Shown here: in pieces, positions 37,543 through 46,706 of the stretch
How positions within the stretch are numbered: position 1 is the stretch's first letter
Layout: the number at the start of each line of letters is the position of its first letter
NCBI RefSeq assembly: GCF_000308535.1
Contig: NZ_BAFW01000161.1
Span: forward strand, 1 to 61,178
DNA: 61,178 bases
Source: Nocardia cerradoensis NBRC 101014
Lineage (GTDB): Bacteria > Actinomycetota > Actinomycetes > Mycobacteriales > Mycobacteriaceae
Reading direction: 5' to 3'
Position numbers and translations under genes: made by a program
Notes under the pieces: generated by a model
Database searches by the model: none
What the model was told of the DNA's origin: nothing
Seen by the model: only the letters and a program-made list of their open reading frames with translations

Positions 37543-38197
37543 GACCCGCTCCCACCGCCGGACCACGACGCTGCCCGACGCCTTCGGCGTCTTCGTGCGC
37601 CGCCCCTCGCCGTGGATCATCACCACGCTGCTGGCCGGCGCGCTCACCGCCCGGATCGCGGTGGGCGACTGGCAGCTCACCGACGCCCTGGTCGCCGGGG
37701 TGATGCTGGCGTTCTTCCCGGTGACCGAGTGGATGATCCACGTGTGCATCCTGCATTGGCGACCCCGCCGGATCGGCCGTCTCACCCTCGATTCACTGCT
37801 CGCGCGCAAACATCGCGAACACCATGCCGACCCGCGCCGGGTCGACCTGATCTTCATCCCGTGGCAGACCTTCCTCTGGCTCTTTCCGGCGCTGGTTGTC
37901 GTTGCGGCACTGGCCTTTCCACGCATCGGGCTGGGATTGACCTTCCTCACCGTGGTTGGCGTGCTGGGCCTGGGCTACGAGTGGACCCACTATCTGATCC
38001 ACACCGACTATCAGCCCCGCACCCGGCTCTACACCGCGGTCCGGCGCAACCACCGGCTGCACCACTTCAAGAACGAGCACTACTGGTTCACCGTCACCAG
38101 CTCCGGTACCGCCGACCGGCTGCTCGGCACCTATCCGGATCCGGCGTCGACGCCGAATTCCCGCACCGCCACGGCATTGCACGGCACCGGTCGCTGA
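37532..38197 (+). CDS. Fatty acid hydroxylase / sterol desaturase family membrane protein
   Basis: A 221-residue di-iron membrane enzyme. About four TM helices and His clusters are visible: EWMIHVCILH, KHREHHADPRR, EWTHYLIHTDY and RNHRLHHFKNEHYWF. These fit the H-x3-4-H, H-x2-HH layout of the family. Likely a 2-hydroxylase or desaturase acting on fatty acyl chains or carotenoids (inference). Its start lies inside the regulator's 3' end. Confidence 0.9.
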   Translation: MTAETRSHRRTTTLPDAFGVFVRRPSPWIITTLLAGALTARIAVGDWQLTDALVAGVMLAFFPVTEWMIHVCILHWRPRRIGRLTLDSLLARKHREHHADPRRVDLIFIPWQTFLWLFPALVVVAALAFPRIGLGLTFLTVVGVLGLGYEWTHYLIHTDYQPRTRLYTAVRRNHRLHHFKNEHYWFTVTSSGTADRLLGTYPDPASTPNSRTATALHGTGR

Positions 38198-38358
38198 GCA
38201 CCCTCGCCTCGGCCGGATCCCGCGGCGCACCGACCGCGGCCGCCCCCGGCACTGCTGCCCCGGATACTCGGGGCTGGTCCGATTCGTCCGGATGTAGTGA
38301 ATTTGACGGTGCGGCAGCCGCATTCACAACGACATTCACGGAATAGGACTTCATCCGA

Positions 38359-38577
38359 ATGAAGAAACTCGGAACTCTGACCCTGATCGGTGCCGCCGCG
38401 GCGGCCGCGCTGTGCGGCGGAGCGGGCATCGCGGCGGCCGACGACGCCGTCTCCGCGACACCGGTGGTGGCGCCGGGCGAGCCGGACCCCACGGGCACCG
38501 GCTCCGCGTCCGGCATCACCGATCTGGTGAAGGCGCTGTCGAGCGGAAGTGCGCAGGCCGCGACGCCCGCGCAGTGA
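38359..38577 (+). CDS. Small secreted protein, 72 residues
   Basis: A signal peptide MKKLGTLTLIGAAAAAALCGG with an AxA-type cleavage site near GIAAADD, then a low-complexity Pro/Gly/Ser/Thr mature part of about 45 residues. There is no known domain. Small exported proteins of this type are common in Nocardia. It is followed by a strong terminator hairpin. Confidence 0.75.
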   Translation: MKKLGTLTLIGAAAAAALCGGAGIAAADDAVSATPVVAPGEPDPTGTGSASGITDLVKALSSGSAQAATPAQ

Positions 38578-38584
38578 TCGGGAC

Positions 38585-38614
38585 GGTTCCCCACTTCACC
38601 GGAGGTGGGGAACC
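38585..38614 (+). terminator. Terminator hairpin
   Basis: GGTTCCCCAC and GTGGGGAACC (10-bp perfect stem) around a 10-nt loop, 7 nt after the stop of the secreted-protein gene. No T-tract follows. Confidence 0.75.
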
Positions 38615-38631
38615 CGCGGGGCGGGACCACT

Positions 38632-39216
38632 ATGTTCGTGGGTATGCACTGGGATCAGATGACCGCCACGACCGAGGAGCTGCGCAAGCGAGCGACCCGC
38701 CTGCGACGCGGCGTCGGCCAGCTCGGCATCCTCGAATCGATCCTCAGCGCGGCGCACGGCCCGTGGCTGGGCGCGATGGACGCCGACGGTCGCGGCACCG
38801 CCGAACTCAGAATGCATCTCGCCGGGCGATATCGGGTGACCGCGGTGGTGACCAGCGCGGGCAAGCTGAGCATGATCCAGCTGCACGCCCCCACCCCGGA
38901 CGGTGGCGACAGCGAGCGCGTGCTCTCCCCCAAGCCCGCACTGCGCCGCGGCTGGCACGACGACGAGCCGATGCCGAAACAACCGCAGTGGCTGGACTAT
39001 CTGGTCGAGTGGGTGGGTTCGGCCAGTACCGACGTCGACCGGCGCTCGGTGCTGGAATGGCATCTCGAGGGCGCCGACCGGCGACTCGCGGCGATGAACG
39101 AGACGATCGAGAGTCTGCGACTGAGCCTGGCCGAGCGCGAAGAACTGCGCGACGAGGTCGCGGCCGAGGTCGGCCGGCTGCGCGCCGAACTCGACTCGCT
39201 CGATCCCGCACGCTAG
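38632..39216 (+). CDS. Hypothetical protein with C-terminal coiled coil
   Basis: About 194 residues; starts at ATG 38632 or 38644 are both possible. The N-terminal half is mixed alpha/beta (GRYRVTAVVTSAGKLSMIQLHAP). The last ~65 residues are strongly heptad-like (DRRLAAMNETIESLRLSLAEREELRDEVAAEVGRLRAELDSL), so it likely oligomerises. No signal peptide or family recognised. It stands alone between a terminator and a convergent TetR gene. Confidence 0.7.
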   Translation: MFVGMHWDQMTATTEELRKRATRLRRGVGQLGILESILSAAHGPWLGAMDADGRGTAELRMHLAGRYRVTAVVTSAGKLSMIQLHAPTPDGGDSERVLSPKPALRRGWHDDEPMPKQPQWLDYLVEWVGSASTDVDRRSVLEWHLEGADRRLAAMNETIESLRLSLAEREELRDEVAAEVGRLRAELDSLDPAR

Positions 39217-39305
39217 TCCCGGATCAGCCGATGCGACAACGGCTGCTGGAACCGAACCCGCCGCCGAACAGTCGCGACACACGGCGCGACGACCATCGTG
39301 GCGAT

Positions 39306-39929
39306 TTACGTCTCGATCAACGACAGTGCGACGGGGATGAGGAGATCGGTCAGCTCACTCACGTCGGGACGCGGCTGCATCAGCAACCACTCGTGGGCCA
39401 GGCCGTTGACCGCGCCGATCAGCACACTCGCCGAGAGCGCGGCGCCCCCACGCAGACGCGCGCCCTGGCCGGCGATCGGCACCACCACCATCTCCAGCAG
39501 GGTGACCCAGCCGTGCCGGCGTTCGCGGCGATGCTGCTCCATCCGGTCGCTCGCGCCGACCACCTCGATGAACGCCAGCTTGGCCCGGTACGGGTCGGAG
39601 GTGATCGAGTCGAGATAGGCCGACAGCACCACCGCCATCGCCCGCGCCGGATCGGCCGGCGACAGCGTGCCCAGGGTCCGCACGACCGCCGCGGCGGCCT
39701 CGTCCTGAACCCGGTCGTAGGCGGCGATCAGCACATCCTCGCGGGTCTGGAACTCCTCGTAGAACTGCCGTTTCGACAGTCCGGCCGCGGCGCACACATC
39801 GGCCAGCGAGCAGTTCGCGTAGCCGCGTTCGGCGAACACCTTCGTCGCCGCGACGATGAACCGCTGACGGCGTTCGGCCCGGCGTTCGGTCACCGCACGG
39901 CCGCCGTACTGTCTGTCCGCCATCGTCAC
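39306..39929 (-). CDS. TetR family regulator
   Basis: A 207-residue regulator. The HTH lies at residues ~20-65 (RRQRFIVAATKVFAERGYANCSLADVCAAAGLSKRQFYEEFQTREDVLIAAY). GTG at 39929 or ATG at 39923 are both possible starts; TAGTGT lies just before the GTG and could be a -10 of a leaderless mRNA. The target is unknown. The nearest gene on the same strand is the esterase-like gene that ends at 39979, upstream of it. Confidence 0.88.
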   Translation of the reverse strand: MTMADRQYGGRAVTERRAERRQRFIVAATKVFAERGYANCSLADVCAAAGLSKRQFYEEFQTREDVLIAAYDRVQDEAAAAVVRTLGTLSPADPARAMAVVLSAYLDSITSDPYRAKLAFIEVVGASDRMEQHRRERRHGWVTLLEMVVVPIAGQGARLRGGAALSASVLIGAVNGLAHEWLLMQPRPDVSELTDLLIPVALSLIET

Positions 39930-39978
39930 GAATCCACACTATCGGTCGCCACCGCCGGCGGCAGGGACGGTGCCCCGG

Positions 39979-40929
39979 CTACGCCGATTCGGCGACGCTC
40001 GCGAGAATCGCCACCCGCGCCACGGACCACGCCGCAGAGCCCGGATCGGTGAATTCGGCGTGCCCGACACCGGGCAGGATGTGCAGGTCGGTGGGGTCGC
40101 CGGCGCGGCGAGCGGCCTCGGCGTAGCGGCGGCTCTGTTCGACCGACACCACCCGGTCGGCGTCGCCGTGCACGGCCGTGATGTGCACGCCGCGGGGAAG
40201 ATTCACGATCGGCGAGGCGTACCGGTAGCGGTCGGGCACCTCGTCGGGCAGACCGCCCAGCAGTTTTCGCGCGAATCCGTCGTTGCCGTGCGCCACCGCG
40301 TAGTCCAGATCCAGGACCGCGGCCATCAGCGTCACACTGCGGATGCGCAACCCGCGCGATGCGGCCTCGCCGTCGGTCCGGCGGCCCGCGACCCACGCCG
40401 CCAGCTGCCCGCCCGCCGAATGACCGGCGAGATGGACGTTGTCCAGATCGAGCCGTCCTCCGGCGCGCTGCTGGACGACCGTGCTCAGGGCCGCGACGGC
40501 GTCGTCGACATCGGTCAGTGTCACCGGCCAGCCGCCGGCGCCGTTGACCCGCCGATACTCGACATTCCACACCGCCACACCGGATTCGGCGAGTTGCCGG
40601 GCCTGCGCGGAGAACTGGGTCAGATCGCGGTACTGCGACCACCCGCCGCCGTGGATCAGCACCACCACCGGACACCGGCCCGAAGATCCGGACAGCGGCC
40701 CACCGGCGGGCAGATACAGGTCACCGAAGGTATCGGCTTCGCGGCCGTACGCGATCCGCATCGGCACACCGGCTTCGGCCGGTTGAATGCTCAGGCCCGG
40801 CACCGCCGGACCGGCATGCCCATCCGGCGCCGCCGGTTCCACGGAACCGAATCCGATCGCCGCGACGACGATCGCGAGTACCCCGGCCATGACCCACCGG
40901 CGCGTCCCACCCTGTCCAACGCCCACCAC
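39979..40929 (-). CDS. Alpha/beta hydrolase (esterase/lipase), membrane-anchored or exported
   Basis: A 316-residue protein. A hydrophobic N-terminal segment (WVMAGVLAIVVAAIGFG) acts as signal or anchor. The oxyanion motif VVVLIHGGGWSQY, nucleophile HLAGHSAGGQLAAW, the Asp in VHGDADRVV and His in GVGHAEF complete the triad of the BD-FAE/HSL-type esterases. GTG at 40929 has AGGAGG 9 nt upstream. It probably cleaves exogenous carboxylesters. Confidence 0.9.
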   Translation of the reverse strand: MVGVGQGGTRRWVMAGVLAIVVAAIGFGSVEPAAPDGHAGPAVPGLSIQPAEAGVPMRIAYGREADTFGDLYLPAGGPLSGSSGRCPVVVLIHGGGWSQYRDLTQFSAQARQLAESGVAVWNVEYRRVNGAGGWPVTLTDVDDAVAALSTVVQQRAGGRLDLDNVHLAGHSAGGQLAAWVAGRRTDGEAASRGLRIRSVTLMAAVLDLDYAVAHGNDGFARKLLGGLPDEVPDRYRYASPIVNLPRGVHITAVHGDADRVVSVEQSRRYAEAARRAGDPTDLHILPGVGHAEFTDPGSAAWSVARVAILASVAESA

Positions 40930-41012
40930 GTGCGGGCACCTCCTGCTCGAGCCACTCGTGGGATACGGTACTGGCAATCGAGCCGCCGTGTCGTCCCACG
41001 TGACGCGCGGCA

Positions 41013-43145
41013 CTACCACCAGTGCAGCAGTGGTCCCAACTCCCGGCCGAGCGGCCCGGACAGCGAACGCGAGTAGCTCGAGGTCAGATGGTGTTCGTCG
41101 TGGTAGATCAGGATGTTGCCGGCGACGACCGGGCATACCGACGCATCGCAGAACGCATCGCTCAGGTCGATCGGGAAGATGTTCGGGTAGCGCGAGGCCG
41201 GTTCGAGCTGCGGATCGACCGGATCCAGCGCATCGCTTCGGCGCATACCGCAGCTGACCGGGTCGCCGCCGCCGGCCAGGCAGTCGGCCGCCGCGTAACG
41301 AATCTCGTTGTGGCGCAACCACGGTGAGTCGCGGATGGTGACGGTGTCCAGGCCGCGTTCGGCCAGGGCCGACCACACGTCCACGTATTCGGGCGGTGTC
41401 TCGTCACCGGTTCCGGTGCGGGGCCGGCTGCCGGTGGTGAACACCCAGTCCGGACGGTCGACGGCGAGGCGGTCCAGGACCGCGCGCGACCAGTCCCGGC
41501 AGTCGGGAATCGGTTCCCCCTTGTAGGTGGCGTCGTCGGCCAGGGTGAGCGGGCAGCCCATCTTCAGATACACCTGGATGCGGAAGGAATGCTGTGCGGC
41601 GAGCTCCTGGAGCGCCGGAACCCAGTGTTCGGCATGGGAACTGCCCACCACCGCCAGGGTGCGGGTGGCGCTCGTATCGCCGTAGGTGCAGGTGACCACC
41701 TCGCGGGTGTCCCAGTCGGCGATGCAGCCGTCGAGCGTCGGCGGCGGAAGTTCACCGGGAGCCTGCAGGACCGTGGGCCGCATCGGCGCCTGCGGGGTCG
41801 GCGCCCCCGCCGCCAGCGCCTCGGCACCCGGATACAGCACCCGATCCAGCGGCCGCGTCGGTTGCGCCGGATGCATGCGCACCACACCGAACTGCCACGC
41901 ACCCGTCGCCGCGACCACGGCGACGGCCACCGCGCACACCAGCGTGCCCGCGCCGCGCCGATACAGGGGCGACGAACTCAGCAAGGCACTGCGCGCCCCC
42001 AGGCGCAACGGCTGTTCGACGAGCAGGTGCGTCGCCCACGCCAGCAGCAGCGACGCCGCGACCACCAGCGCGCCATCGCGCAGCCCGGCGTGCGGGCGAC
42101 CCGATTCGGCGAGGTAGAAGATGAGAATCGGCCAGTGCCACAGATACAGCGGATAGGCGATCTCGCCGAGCCACTGCGCCGGCCGCGAGGAGAGAATCCG
42201 ATTGGGCCACGGCATGTCCGCCGCCGCGACGTTGTTTCCGGAGACGATCACCGCCACCGCGGCGAGCACCGGTACCAGCGCGGCGGGGCCCGGGTAGCGG
42301 TTGGCCCCGTCGACGATGAGCCAGCCGCAGAACAGCACACCCGCCAGACCGGCGAGCGCCGTCACCGCCCGCAGCATGCGCGGTAGCAGCAGGGCCGGTC
42401 CGGCCAGCGCCAGCGCCGCCCCCGCCAGCAGCTCCCACAGCCGCGCGCCGCTGTCGTAGTAGTTCCAGCCCTGATGCGTCGCCGCCCCGTGGGTCGCGTA
42501 CAGCAGCGACACCACGGCCGCGGGTGGGATCAGACCGGCCAGGACAGGACGCAGCAGTGCGATGCGGTCGATGCGGTGCAGCACGGCGGCGACCGCGGCC
42601 ACCACGACGAGGGCGAGCAGATAGAACTGTCCCTGCACGGCCATCGACCACAGATGCTGCAGCGGGCTCACCGACGGATCCGCGGCCAGGTAGTCCGACC
42701 AGCTCGTCGCGAGTCGCCAGTTCTGGTAATAGAACAGCGACGCCAGGGTTTGTCCCGCCAGATCCGACCATTGGGTATAGGGCCGCGTGGAGATCGTCGC
42801 CGCCACGACGGCGGCCAGGACGACGACCATCGCCGGCAGCAGCCGCCGCCCGGTGCGGCGCACGGTGAATGCGATGCCGACGGCTCCCCGCTCCGCGCGG
42901 CGCACCAGCAGTCCGGTGAAGAAGAATCCCGACAGCACCAGGAAGACGTCCACGCCGCCGGAGACCCGGCCGAACCAGATGTGGAACACCACCACCAGCA
43001 CGATCGCCACACCGCGCAACCCGTCCAGGTCGCCGCGGTAGGCGGTCCTCCTCGACGCGGTCTCGGCTCGCCCCGGCGCCGAACGGACCGGTGCCGGCCG
43101 CGGCGGCGCTGCGATCCGGGCGCGCGCGATACCTCCGGTCACCAC
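41013..43145 (-). CDS. OafA/YrhL-type acyltransferase with C-terminal SGNH domain
   Basis: A 710-residue protein. The N-terminal acyltransferase-3 domain has about 10-11 TM helices and begins YRGDLDGLRGVAIVLVVVFHIWF, where the conserved His and RGD-like region are visible. The extracytoplasmic SGNH domain begins near LAVVGSSHAEHWVPALQELA and ends with the D-x-x-H-like DEHHLTSSYSR. Such proteins O-acylate envelope glycans or glycolipids. GTG start. It faces the rhomboid-like gene on the same strand. Confidence 0.93.
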   Translation of the reverse strand: MVTGGIARARIAAPPRPAPVRSAPGRAETASRRTAYRGDLDGLRGVAIVLVVVFHIWFGRVSGGVDVFLVLSGFFFTGLLVRRAERGAVGIAFTVRRTGRRLLPAMVVVLAAVVAATISTRPYTQWSDLAGQTLASLFYYQNWRLATSWSDYLAADPSVSPLQHLWSMAVQGQFYLLALVVVAAVAAVLHRIDRIALLRPVLAGLIPPAAVVSLLYATHGAATHQGWNYYDSGARLWELLAGAALALAGPALLLPRMLRAVTALAGLAGVLFCGWLIVDGANRYPGPAALVPVLAAVAVIVSGNNVAAADMPWPNRILSSRPAQWLGEIAYPLYLWHWPILIFYLAESGRPHAGLRDGALVVAASLLLAWATHLLVEQPLRLGARSALLSSSPLYRRGAGTLVCAVAVAVVAATGAWQFGVVRMHPAQPTRPLDRVLYPGAEALAAGAPTPQAPMRPTVLQAPGELPPPTLDGCIADWDTREVVTCTYGDTSATRTLAVVGSSHAEHWVPALQELAAQHSFRIQVYLKMGCPLTLADDATYKGEPIPDCRDWSRAVLDRLAVDRPDWVFTTGSRPRTGTGDETPPEYVDVWSALAERGLDTVTIRDSPWLRHNEIRYAAADCLAGGGDPVSCGMRRSDALDPVDPQLEPASRYPNIFPIDLSDAFCDASVCPVVAGNILIYHDEHHLTSSYSRSLSGPLGRELGPLLHWW

Positions 43146-43287
43146 GCGAAACGCCGGTTCCCGCGAGGGGGCGCCGGTACCGACACACGAGGGTGGAGAT
43201 GAACACGCGCAGACGACAACACGTCCACTCTCTTAGCACGCCGCAAACACTCAGCGCCACTTCGCTTTCCAGGTGCGCACCGATGAA

Positions 43288-43977
43288 CTAGACTGCGCGC
43301 GCGCGACGGCGGCGGTCCCGCCACGCCTGCGCCGGATTCCACGTCGGCGCGGTCCGTGTCCGGGTGAGCGGGTAGCACGCCAGGCCGATCAGGAAGGCCG
43401 AGAAGTGGCCGATTCCCGTGAAGGTCAGGTGGATCAGCGGCGGCGCGGCGAAACACGCAGTGGCCGCCACGACATAGACCCATCGCCACGGATACGCGAG
43501 GTGATAGGTCAGCACGCCGATGATGCCGGCGAGAAAGTAGCTGACGCCGATATCGCGCACGTCGACGAGAGCGGGATCGGCATATCCGTGCCGGATCGCC
43601 CAGCCCAGCAGCCCCTCGCTGATGTAGGTGGCGCCCACATGGGCGAGCAACCCGACGATCGCCCAGCGCAGGGCGCCCAGCCACCGTTCGGCGGGCGCGT
43701 GGAAGACGCAGTACAGCACCAGATACGGCAGCCAGAAGTAGCCCGCGACCCACAGCAGGCTGGTCACCAGGACGTGGAGCGGATCGCTCTGCAGATTCGA
43801 CAGATTCGTCGAGCGCTCGCCCAGAATGATCTTCAGGTCGTCCAGCGGCACCGCATGCTGCACGATCGTGGTCACCAGCAGCAGCGCCAACCACGAGAAC
43901 GTCCACGGCGCCGTGCGGACGTAACGCCATGCCGCGGCGGCACGACCACGCATCCGCTCAGATCGTCGATTCGCCAC
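43288..43977 (-). CDS. Rhomboid-like integral membrane protein
   Basis: A 229-residue protein with about six TM helices. The motif DVRDIGVSYFLAGIIG could place the nucleophile Ser, and GIGHFSAFLIGL the His, as in rhomboid intramembrane proteases; the usual GxSG is altered to GVSY, so activity is uncertain. It lies 142 bp upstream of the acyltransferase on the same strand. Confidence 0.72.
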   Translation of the reverse strand: MANRRSERMRGRAAAAWRYVRTAPWTFSWLALLLVTTIVQHAVPLDDLKIILGERSTNLSNLQSDPLHVLVTSLLWVAGYFWLPYLVLYCVFHAPAERWLGALRWAIVGLLAHVGATYISEGLLGWAIRHGYADPALVDVRDIGVSYFLAGIIGVLTYHLAYPWRWVYVVAATACFAAPPLIHLTFTGIGHFSAFLIGLACYPLTRTRTAPTWNPAQAWRDRRRRARAV

Positions 43978-44123
43978 CGTGGCTCCTCACAGGCCGATCG
44001 GGCCCGGCGCTCACGAGAGGTCGAGCGCCGGCGCATCGACTGTGTATCGCCCGCGCGACGGCGGCATCACCCACCACGGATGAGATGCCGAGGCGCGGCG
44101 GCCGCCGGACTACCCGGCCGCGG

Positions 44124-45302
44124 TCAGCCGGCGTCGACGACCGATGCGGGCAGGCCGGCCAGGCTGCGGCTCAGATAGCTGCCGTCGCCGGTGAGGGAGC
44201 GTTCGAATTCGAGCGGGTCGTTGAGGTAGGTCGTCGCCAGCGATTTGGTGTGCACGCGCGCGTACTGTTCGCCGTCGGTGGAGCGGTCCTCCATGCGGAC
44301 TCCGGACAGCAGGTGGACGCCGGACGCACCGTCGGCGGCGTCGAATCCGTAGGCGACCGGGCCGGTTTCGTCGAGGCCGTAGCAGATGGTGATCGGCCCG
44401 GACACGGCCCGCACCCGCGCCGCCACCGAAGAGGCGACCGAATGCGGGGACAGCCGCAGCCGGATCCGGCGCAGCGCCGCCGCGACATCGACCGACAGGT
44501 CCTCCCGGGTGCCCTGCACCATCGCCTGATAGACGGCCGGTTCGGCCACCAGGACGGTCGGCGACTCCGCGGCCAGGTGGCGATGGATATTGCCCGGTGC
44601 GTGGGTTCCGGCGGGCAGGACCAGATCGGCGCCGGCGACGAGATTGGCGACGGTGGCGGTGTGGAATCCGAAGCGCCCGAACAGACCCGCGAAACACAGC
44701 GTCCGATCGGATTCGCGCAGTTTGCTCGCCCCCACCCACGCGGTGGCCGCGTTGAGCACCGCGGTCGCGGAGTACTCGAGACAGACCAGTCGCCGCGACG
44801 GCGCCGAGGCGACACGGCACAGTTCGGTGTCGCGGTGCAGGGCCGGGCGGTCGCCGTCGAAATCGGTGCGCTGCGCCCAGGATCGTTCGTCGAGCCGGAT
44901 TCCACCGGCCTGCCCGGAGGCGACGACGGCGTCGATGCCGCACTCCTCGATCAGCTCCCGCATCGCGGTGAGCGGCAGTGCCGGATTGGCCAGGACGGGG
45001 ATGTCGCCGCGAGCGAGCAGCGACAGCATCGTCGAGATGTATCCGGGGGAATTGCCGAGCGCCACAAGGACTCTCGCACGCGGACGACGCAACACCGTAT
45101 CGAATCGCGCGGCCTTGTCGGAGACCTCGGCGAGCAGGTCACCGAAGGTCCGGCTGTCGTGCATGCTCGACACCGTCGCGTACGGGCGCATCCGCATGGC
45201 GGTCGTGACCGCGCTGAACAACAGCGCGGGCCTACCGGCACCGGTCGCGATATCCCTGCCCCGATATCCTCGAATATTCACCGATGCAGAATTTATTGTC
45301 AT
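44124..45302 (-). CDS. Adenylate-forming-enzyme (ANL) homologue lacking the P-loop, likely inactive or divergent
   Basis: A 392-residue protein with an acyl-CoA synthetase-like N-terminal lobe: VLVALGNSPGYISTMLSLLARGDIPVLANPALPLTAMRELIEECG. The position of the T/S-rich ATP loop (YTSGTTGxPKG) reads LEYSATAVLNAATAW. YGLDETGPVAYG replaces the A5 motif (YG-TE). The C-terminal ~100-residue subdomain is missing. The protein is about 30% shorter than family members. The upstream leader has no clear Shine-Dalgarno and is A+T-rich. It may bind an acyl-AMP-like ligand without catalysis (inference). Confidence 0.65.
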   Translation of the reverse strand: MTINSASVNIRGYRGRDIATGAGRPALLFSAVTTAMRMRPYATVSSMHDSRTFGDLLAEVSDKAARFDTVLRRPRARVLVALGNSPGYISTMLSLLARGDIPVLANPALPLTAMRELIEECGIDAVVASGQAGGIRLDERSWAQRTDFDGDRPALHRDTELCRVASAPSRRLVCLEYSATAVLNAATAWVGASKLRESDRTLCFAGLFGRFGFHTATVANLVAGADLVLPAGTHAPGNIHRHLAAESPTVLVAEPAVYQAMVQGTREDLSVDVAAALRRIRLRLSPHSVASSVAARVRAVSGPITICYGLDETGPVAYGFDAADGASGVHLLSGVRMEDRSTDGEQYARVHTKSLATTYLNDPLEFERSLTGDGSYLSRSLAGLPASVVDAG

Positions 45303-45899
45303 CGAATACCAATCTTTGTTCCCCCTTGTCCGATATCTACCGCATTCCTCCCCGCAGTACACGCTCGCACCCGATCACATGTGGACACAGGCAGCGACGC
45401 ATCGCCTGCGAAGGAAACGTCACATGTACGCCACCGGGATGCGGACACATTAGCCAGAACAACAACAATGCGCAACCGCGCGCATTGTCACGTGTTGTGC
45501 GAAAGCATTTACGGATGCAAGCACATTTGCACGGTTGAATGTGCGCGATTTTGTGCGTACGCCGGGCCGCTCGGCGATCGTCATCAGGTACCGTCCGTCG
45601 AGCTCATCGACACCGCGAAACCTCCAGCGGCACCGGCCGTTCCCACCGCGCCCCGGGGCCTGTCCCGGCACCTGGCCGAGCGAGCCGCCGACGTCTCCCC
45701 GGGCCGGGCGGCCGCGCAATTCCGCGTCGCGACCGCTCGGAACATTCCTTCCCGCGTCGGCCGGAAGGTAATTCCCGCCGCCGGGGCCGGGACTTCCCGC
45801 ACCGCCGACGGGTATTCTCCACAAATGATTCCGCAGCCCGGCGGGAATTACCAGAACTTCGGCGGCACTTCCTCGGCCGGATATTCCGGCAATTCGTTG
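45303..45899. other. ~600-bp intergenic region, A+T-rich part plus coding-like part
   Basis: 45303-45545 is clearly less G+C-rich than its surroundings and contains no supported gene. From about 45586 to 45899 the plus strand has an open frame with GC-rich third positions (KPPAAPAVPTAPRGLSRHLA ... PQPGGNYQNFGGTSSAGYSG) but no credible start codon and no stop before it runs antisense into the metallophosphoesterase gene. It may be a gene remnant. Confidence 0.4.
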
Positions 45900-46706
45900 T
45901 CAGGCCGGGGTCCGCGCGGCCTCGTGCGACTCGCTCGGCGCACCGGAACCGTCCGCCCGCTCCGGCACCGAGAGATCGTAGACCGTGTAGGCCGCGCGGA
46001 TCACCGGCTGGGCCACATTGCGCACCCGCACCCCGCCGGGTGTGGTGCCGCGCTCGTACCCGGCGTGCGCGTGCCCGTGGATCGCCAGATCGGCGCCGCC
46101 GCACGTGTCGATCGCCTCGCCGAGCAGGTACGAGCCCAGGAACGGATAGATCTCGGGCGGCTCGCCGTGCAGGGTGTCCCCGCACGGGGAATAGTGGGTG
46201 AGCGCGACCTTCACATCGGTGTCCAGTCCGCACAGGGCGACATGCAGCGCGTCGGCGAGATCCACGGTGTACGAGGCGAAGTCGCGCATGATGCGCTCAC
46301 CGAACACGCTCGCGCACTTGCCGGCGAAGCCGCCGCCGAAGCCCTTCGTCCCCGCCACGCCCAGCGAATAGGGACCGACGGTCACCGTGGTGGAGGTTCC
46401 TTCCAGCACCCGGATCCCGTGGTCGCACAGCAGGGCCGTGATGTCGTCCTGCAGATCGGAATGGTAGTCGTGGTTGCCGAGCACCGCGATCACCGGCACA
46501 CCGGGGTCCGCCAGTTCGGTGGCGACCACCCGCGCCTCGTCGAGGGTGCCGTGCCGGGTGAGATCGCCACCGACCAGCAGTACGTCGGCCTCGGCCGGCA
46601 GTCGCTCCCATGCCGGGCGCAGCGTCCCCCGCGAATCCGCGCCGAGATGGATATCGGCCACCGCCGCGATGCGCACCACCCCGTCGGTCCGTTCCGGGCC
46701 CGTCAT
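45900..46706 (-). CDS. Calcineurin-like metallophosphoesterase
   Basis: A 268-residue protein with the metal ligands in order: D-x-H in VADIHLGADS, GGDLTRHG, GNHDYHSD and GHAHAGYERG. This is a complete di-metal site. TGATG overlap with the nucleotidyltransferase-BON gene, so it is the last gene of the molybdoenzyme operon. The substrate is unknown (phosphodiester or nucleotide). Confidence 0.9.
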   Translation of the reverse strand: MTGPERTDGVVRIAAVADIHLGADSRGTLRPAWERLPAEADVLLVGGDLTRHGTLDEARVVATELADPGVPVIAVLGNHDYHSDLQDDITALLCDHGIRVLEGTSTTVTVGPYSLGVAGTKGFGGGFAGKCASVFGERIMRDFASYTVDLADALHVALCGLDTDVKVALTHYSPCGDTLHGEPPEIYPFLGSYLLGEAIDTCGGADLAIHGHAHAGYERGTTPGGVRVRNVAQPVIRAAYTVYDLSVPERADGSGAPSESHEAARTPA

